Source: Magicicada septendecula (lineage: Eukaryota; Arthropoda; Insecta; Hemiptera; Cicadidae). From it: a stretch of 64,000 nucleotides of DNA. Positions 57,968-64,000 of the stretch are shown here, one piece after another (position 1 is the stretch's first letter; every line of letters begins with the position of its first letter). Position numbers and translations under genes: made by a program. Under the pieces are notes generated by a model that was not told where the DNA came from, did no database searches, and saw only the letters and a program-made list of their open reading frames with translations. The stretch spans positions 709,614,196 through 709,678,195 of the forward strand of contig CM068367.1 in the NCBI GenBank assembly GCA_034769895.1, in the 5' to 3' direction.

Positions 57968-59167
57968 TGTGAAGCTACTTACCTTTTTGTATCACATAAA
58001 ATTAACTAACAAACATTGTATATTTCTCGGGCGCCATCTTACCAACTGTAAGAAAATAATTTACCAAGGTTCGTTTCAGCGAACTAGGAGAACAGAATGT
58101 GGTTGCTGAAATAATAACAATCATTTATGTTCATCAATAATTAAACGTTATTATTACTTTATTATTATTCATATTTCATGTTAATAAAATCATACAGACA
58201 AAATTTGAATTAATAATTGGCAAAACGTGAATAATAGTTGTTGATTACCTTGAATCTCTTTTAATTTACTTACTCGCATTACAATAACAGATTCTTGAAA
58301 TACATTTTTAAGAATTATAATGGGAACACAAACCAGCCTTCTTATTACTATAAACTATAGTAAAACTATATTCTCACACACACACACACAAAGCTACTTT
58401 AGAGATCTCATTTGAAATATTTTATACTTTATGATTATGAAATCAAAATTGATTTCCCCATTCCGCCAGTAATTTTGAAAAACCCTTATTAAAATCTCAT
58501 TGATACATGGCTACTTAGCTGAATTTGAAGCCGATTATTATTCCTGAAACCGTCACATGGTTTTACGTGCGCACTTTACTTCACTCCATGATTATCGAAC
58601 TGTTATTATATATATAAACTGTTAATTACACTTTTAATACGAAATTTTGATTTTAGTTCATGTTTTAAAATATAGTATTCACATTTTATGGTTTTGCGGG
58701 CGCGTCGGCGAACACAGAATAACTTCGCCCGAAAACCGGCGAGAGCCGGGCAGACGCGACAGTTTATTTTGCGTCTGGTCCGCTGAGATGTTAATTTCCG
58801 ACTGTTTGTTCGGTGCGTCACACAGTTGCTGGCGTGACACACCCAGGCTAGGCTCTGACGAACCGATGACACACAGTTGTTATCTAAATTGCTGACGCAA
58901 CACATCGCCTGATGTCTGGTTGTGTAACGTGTTTACGTTTTCCGGGTTCGTCGTTGTCCTTGGTACAGTTGTTGGCTGTTATTGTCCACACCATATCATT
59001 AAATAATTGTCACAGTCAATGCTGCCACTGTTATTCTTGTTTTAAACAGGAAATTTACCCAAGTCTATAATTTCTGTCCCTATCGCCAATTATGTTATTT
59101 ATTATTTATGAGAAAAAAATACAAATTCTGTCATTACCCCAGGTATGCCCAAAAATGCCCCGCTACA
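57968..59167 (+). repeat. Solo LTR of family A (1200 bp)
   Basis: Homologous to 12392-13563. Starts TGTGAAG after ACGT and ends GCTACA. The right-hand ACGT is missing here but is found next to the inverted duplicate at 52096-52099, so the insertion's two flanks have been separated. A (CA)8 microsatellite lies near 58376-58390, and a GC-rich block near 58690-58800. Confidence 0.85.
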
Positions 59168-59820
59168 TCATTTTTTATTCTTTTTATACTTATTGATATT
59201 GCTAAGAGCAAATTGAACCATTTGTATGTGAAAATAAGAGTTTTATATTGTATCATGTTAAATCTGAAAAAAATGGCTGTCTTACAATTGGATAAATACA
59301 GTAAGTCTAAAAAAAAGTAAATAAATAAGATATTAATCCAAACCATTGTGGCTGATTGCTATTGGCTGAAAGTAAACAAATATGTACATTTACAGACTTT
59401 ATTGTTAAACTTAGTTTTAGATATGGTGTTCACAATATGTAGATTTCAAAGAAAAAACTTGGGTGGTTTTTTATTTTAGGATCCTGAGGATTGTTTGTAT
59501 CTCTGGGTTAGATGCCCTAAAAGACAAAAGCATGTCAGTCCTTCATCTCAGGTCCTTTACATCCCTATTCCTTCCTGTTAACCCTGACAGATGGCTGTAC
59601 CACTAAAAAGGTATTAGTTTCTCAGGTACAGTCTTTCATGTGTGATTAGAACTTCTATGCCATGTTTAAACTGGTCAAGTGACTCGGATAAGTGAAAAAC
59701 TTAAATTAAGGGAAAGATAACTAATCTAACTGGTATTTAGATATATCAGAGTGTATGTAAGATGATAGATGTGTTAGAGTAAAAATATTTTTACTAACAT
59801 GCTTACAATTTATTTTTCAG
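59168..59820. other. End of the RanBP3 long intron
   Basis: AT-rich intron ending in the acceptor TTTATTTTTCAG at 59820. Nothing else recognised. Confidence 0.6.
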
Positions 59821-59946
59821 GCTGGTTCAGAAGAGATCGATCAGTTGTACAAAACTTTGGATTGGCGAGTGACTAATCAGAAAAAACTAAGTGGTTTAAC
59901 AAATGTTAATAGTGACTGTGCATCAATACACAAAATCAACCAATAA
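59821..59946 (+). CDS. RanBP3: RanBP3 last coding exon
   Basis: Acceptor TTATTTTTCAG then 41 codons and TAA. Encodes AGSEEIDQLYKTLDWRVTNQ, then KKLSGLTNVN and IHKINQ. It completes the Ran-binding domain: the final helix in human RanBP3 reads ASSKDTGQLYAALHHRI, and the splice phase matches the VFLVM exon end. The tail after the domain is short compared with vertebrate RanBP3. The exon lies 25.9 kb from its partner. Confidence 0.93.
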   Translation, partial: AGSEEIDQLYKTLDWRVTNQKKLSGLTNVNSDCASIHKINQ

Positions 59947-60395
59947 ATTTTGGCTGTACAGAAAGTATAAATATGTGATTAATGCCCTTATAATAATGAC
60001 TGCCATGCACTATTCATCCTTACCATTTTAATTAATCCTTATTGTTAGAATTTATTTGTTATTTCTATATTTTAATTTCAGAATGTGTATTTATTAAATA
60101 TTTGCTTATTAGTTCTGGACTTGTAGATAAAATCCTGCAAGCATATTGGAAGATTTATATATATATACATATATATATTTTTTAAATATAGTAATCTGTA
60201 ATTAAAATATATGGTTGTGTGTTATAATAGCATATGGCAAACTGAAAATTGTCTTCGTTCCAATATATAAAAATCTCTTAGCTGGAAACTATTACAAACT
60301 AATATCTTATATATGTATGTATATGTAAATATATTTTGCAAATTTGTAATCTGTTTGTCTTGCAAACAATAAACAAACTGAATGACATACACATA
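59947..60395 (+). other. Likely RanBP3 3' UTR with poly-A signal
   Basis: AT-rich sequence after the stop; AATAAA at 60368-60373 is the best poly-A signal. An alternating TATATA/CATATA run sits near 60157-60180. The exact cleavage site is not visible. Confidence 0.6.
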
Positions 60396-60669
60396 CATGA
60401 TTTGAAGAGTTGTCTACTGACACCTCTTCTTGTTATTGTCTAGAGATTAAACACATACACAAATACTATAAATTAAAACAAATGTCAAAACATGTAAACA
60501 AAAAGACTACCACTTGCTGCTGGCGTGAACTGAGAATGTTACTTCAATATATTTAACACTAAGCATATAAGACAGATCAGTTGCGCATTAACACTTGATA
60601 TTGACATGAATGCAAATGATACAGAGATTCGTATAGATAACAGGCATTACAATACAGCTACATATAACA

Positions 60670-63600
60670 CGTTATTCGTTGAACCTGAAGTGTAGGTCTA
60701 ACAAGTTATGTCTTTTTAGTTTAAAAATGTCCACTATTATCCAACAAATTAATCGGTAGGGAGTTATGATGGTGTTCTAATTTAGATGTGTTTCCTGCAG
60801 AGGCGGACAGTTTCTTCTCTTACGGAAGGAACATTTAGGTCTCATTGTATATAATTATTGGAGAAAAACCACGGTGTGTCGACGAGTTTTGAATTGAAAG
60901 CACTATAATATAATCTCTACAGCCAATTGCTCGTACTGGCGGTACTCCAAAGTTGAATACTGTAGGTCCATACCGGTTTAAGAACTGCTTTATGTATAAC
61001 CATTTGTCGACAGGCCTTAACTGCGATTTTCTGCCTATCATCCAGTAGATATTTCTTTCTGACCTTGAGGTTAAGTTTTCTTGAAAGTTATGTATTTCTT
61101 CCATGTCAGTCTCCCGTCCAAGTTATTTAGCACTTTCAGCTTGGGGTATTGGTTGACCATTAATTGTTACTGGAGTACAGTTGGCCTTATGTGTGGTGAA
61201 GGTAACGTGTACTGACTTGGTCGAATTGATTTTTATGTGTCACTTATCAAACCATAACTGAAGGCTGTTTAGTGATTCTTATAGCATAAGATACGCCTTT
61301 GAGGGGTCAAAATGTGTTGCAAGGATTTCTGTGTCATCGGCATAGGTCGCAACAGTGGGGCCAGGACACTACCCTGTGGTACACCTGACCCCACTGGTAG
61401 TAAAGGAGAACTAGCATCCAAGAACTTGAACTCTTAAAAACACTCTCCCCTCTGTGTAGGAATCTAGAATATAGTAAAAATTATGTGGCTGATTTTTCTC
61501 TGTTTTGTATAACAGTCCAAGAGAACTGCTTTTCTCAAAGCCAAATTGATGATCCAGTTTTCTACAGTTGTTGGCATAAGTTGTTTTACAAGTTGCTTCT
61601 CAAAGATCGTGTACCAGTCACTGACAGAAGGCTTATAGGTCAACAAGAAGAAGGTTCTTGAGGATGTTTACCAGGTTTTAAGACCATTATTACTTGAGCT
61701 CTTTTCCAGAGCAGAAGAAAGTATTAAAGTCTGAGTATGGCGTTGAAAGTGTATGTTATTAATAAGAAGCCCTTGTGAGGCAGCTCCTTTACAATTATCC
61801 CTGATAACAAATAAATTCTGGGAGCCTTTTTACATTCCAAGTGATACTGGATTATTTCCTTGACTTCATTAACCTTAAAAGGCCTAATTGGGAGAGCCAG
61901 TTGGCACGGGGAGTGTAAATATCTTCGTACTTCTTCAATGAAAGACACATTCTTCCTGACTTCAGGTTGAAAAAGGACCAGATGTTCAGCATTAAGATTT
62001 AGAAGTGTTGGTACACTTTCAGAGTATATGATAGTATTGCTAATAATGGCAATTATTGGAGCGTGTTCACAGAAAAAATGAAGGCAAGAGTCAACTTTGT
62101 GTTTATGAGGCAAGCCTCTTATTCTAAAGAAATCAATGAGATCTGGTATTGTAATTGAATCAGAAGGCCAATAGGTTGGTTGACCTGTGGACAGGAAGGA
62201 CAGGGATTCTTGTCTTATGACATAAAATTCTACCTGGGATTTGCTAGTCTCAAACTCCCCATTGCTAGTGTGTTTTGCATTGATGTCACCCCCACCCCAA
62301 AAATTCTAAGAAAGGATTTGAAATCAGTTTCCTTGATTGTGCGCTTCAGGTGACAGTAGACTGCAGAACAATTGGAGGAACCCTTTGATCTTCAATTAAA
62401 ACATTTGTCACCTGTAAGCAAGCAGTTTTGACTTTAGAGAAGAGATAATATTTTATACTGTTTTAGATCAACAAAGCAGTACTGCCATGAGCTGTACTGT
62501 CAGGATGTTGGGTAACATAAATAGTAAATCCTGGAATTCTAAAATGGCTTCTTTCTGTGAAATGCGTCTCGGATATTAGCATAACGTCTAGCCTATTGTC
62601 AGTAAGAAAAGCTTTGAGTTCTAGGTTGCTTAATACTTTGGGTGCCAGATGTTTCAGCACAAAACTTCTATAGAGTGCTGGCCGGTTTTAATGTTTTTCA
62701 AAAAAATTCTTGTGAAAATATAACATAGAAAAATGGTACTTACCTTGTTTTAAACGTTGCACCTTCCTCTTCATAATGAAATATACAATTTTATTGTTTT
62801 ATGTAAACACTTTCAACGAAACTTTACTTTTTTATACACAATTTTTATTTAAAAAAAAAGTTGTTAAAACACAAAATATAAGAAAATGTATCACTAATAT
62901 TAGTTTGTATATTTTTTTTTAATGACAAACTTTGAAGCATGGATCTGTACATAATAGCAATTGGAAATTTTCTTGTAAAATTTCTTCGTTAGTTTCAGTT
63001 AGGTTCAGTTGAGCTACCATCTGCTGGCAATTTGAAGAACTAAGAACACTAATAAACATTACATGATAGCAAAAAGGACATCATTAGAAGTGATCCCGTA
63101 TTTAAAGAAACATAAAACTACATCACGTCAATTGATGTGATCGGCACCCAAAGTGTTAAGTCTATTGGCATTCCATAGTCCAATCCTGTAATTGTTATTA
63201 ATTATTGTTTATTGACGAGTGTTGTACATAGTCTCAAATTTTGCCAGGAAGTGTGCTGTTCACATTTGCTGTCATCAGGAGGCGAGGATTCTGAGTGTCA
63301 CTGTACTCCTGCAATTTGAGCGTATGTAGGAAAAGAGACATTACGGGTATTCATGTACTTTTCAGCATCCCTTGTCCTAAAAATCGAAGGATTTCTCCTA
63401 GATATGGGGCTTTTTATGGCCTGCAGATTTTCATAAAGGCTGTGAAGCCTTTATAATTAGCTATATGTGGACCATCGCGTAATGCACATGTCACTGGTGT
63501 ATCATTAGTTTTGGAACAAGTTGCAGAGTTGTGTTCACTTGACACACTGAAAACTTTTTTCTCCGAGGTGGCTCTACAGTAATTTGCATGTTACCTAAAG

Positions 63601-64000
63601 AGCTTAAGTTATACATTTGTTTATTTTTTGCTGAAGGTTCAACAGAGTAGAAGGCGAAGGGTGTTTTGTCTATTCTGTGTCTAACATTCATTATATTTCG
63701 GACCGTGTGTCCTTTTTCCTGTAGTGCTTCTTTAATAAAGTGTATGCTGAAGCTAGCATGAATGTTTTGTATGACAACCTGGTACACTCACTGGTCTTTA
63801 ATTCGATATGTGGTAAATAATTTTTTCATCCTCGAGATGGATTAATTTTCTGTAAGAATCTAGTGCAAAAGTGTTGATTTTCACCTTATTATCATCGAAC
63901 AATATAGTACTGTACTGTTCCGATTCTAAAATTTTTGTGAGGTTATTGATCATTTCATTGTAATTGACGACATCATGAAGGTACACAGGAGGAGGTCATC
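60670..64000 (-). mobile_element. Jockey-type non-LTR retrotransposon (5' end beyond window)
   Basis: Minus-strand order from the window edge: gag-like N-terminal (63798-63986, MINNLTKIL, KVKINTFALDSYRKL); a PRE_C2HC domain (63491-63787, YQVVIQNIHASFSIHFIKEA, ITVEPPRRKKFSV); APE endonuclease (62463-62660, DVMLISETHFTERSHFRIPG); pre-RT linker (61724-62113, CQLALPIRPFKVNEVKEI); RT (61464-61646, then TYADDTEILATHFDPSKA near 61340, catalytic YADD); and the C-terminal region (60835-61104, MIGRKSQL) with NSLPINLLDNSGHF near 60740. Frameshifts and stops break every ORF. It lies just downstream of the RanBP3 3' UTR, in the opposite orientation. Confidence 0.88.

Noticed and set aside
58376..58392. 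(CA)n run
   Set aside because: Ordinary short microsatellite inside the solo LTR.

Overview
This is AT-rich eukaryotic genomic DNA. The one host gene I can recognise is animal-type, and the mobile-element mix points to an insect (or other arthropod) with a large, repeat-rich genome. That mix is Jockey, RTE-like, BEL/Pao, Gypsy, Penelope-like, mariner, pogo/Tigger and ISXO2-like (Merlin-type) elements. I cannot name the species.

Host gene: four + strand exons encode the Ran-binding domain and C-terminus of a RanBP3 orthologue: 24971-25092, 33569-33727, 33811-33906 and 59821-59946 (with stop). The last three introns are about 8.5 kb, 83 bp and 25.9 kb. Upstream exons were not found and probably lie left of the window or are too short to see. 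Almost everything else is transposable-element sequence in or beside this gene.

Layout. 1-8.5 kb: little coding content, an RTE-like 3' fragment with a 14-bp target-site duplication (TSD), and a complete but dead mariner-superfamily element (4209-6030). 8.7-10.8 kb: a 5'-truncated Gypsy pol fragment (-) carrying another RTE-like fragment. 11.2-11.9 kb: a decayed mariner (-). 12.2-24.97 kb: a Jockey-clade retrotransposon (+) split by two later arrivals, a pol-less LTR element (12392-16746) and a BEL/Pao fragment (-, about 19.2-23.3 kb). Its ATT-rich 3' tail stops a few bases before a RanBP3 exon. 26.7-32.3 kb: a pogo-like fragment, a 1286-bp mariner and a short-TIR repeat ('X') holding a hammerhead-motif insertion. 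34.9-39.9 kb: a Tigger-like element with a nested MITE, plus ISXO2-like and unassigned transposon relics. 40562-50243: a structurally complete young LTR retrotransposon with 2.9-kb LTRs, 4-bp TSD, tRNA-Lys primer-binding site and polypurine tract, but one coiled-coil ORF and no pol. 50.6-59.2 kb: Penelope-like GIY-YIG fragments, another Tigger-like element, a foldback insertion, and a solo LTR split by an apparent 6-7 kb inversion that left a 329-bp identical inverted duplication. 60.7-64 kb: a Jockey-type element (-) running off the window.

The most notable items are the pol-less long-LTR family, the inversion scar with its duplicated breakpoint sequence, the retrotransposon end against a RanBP3 splice acceptor, and several hammerhead-like motifs tied to Penelope-like sequence. 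I found no rRNA, tRNA, CRISPR or bacterial-type operon.
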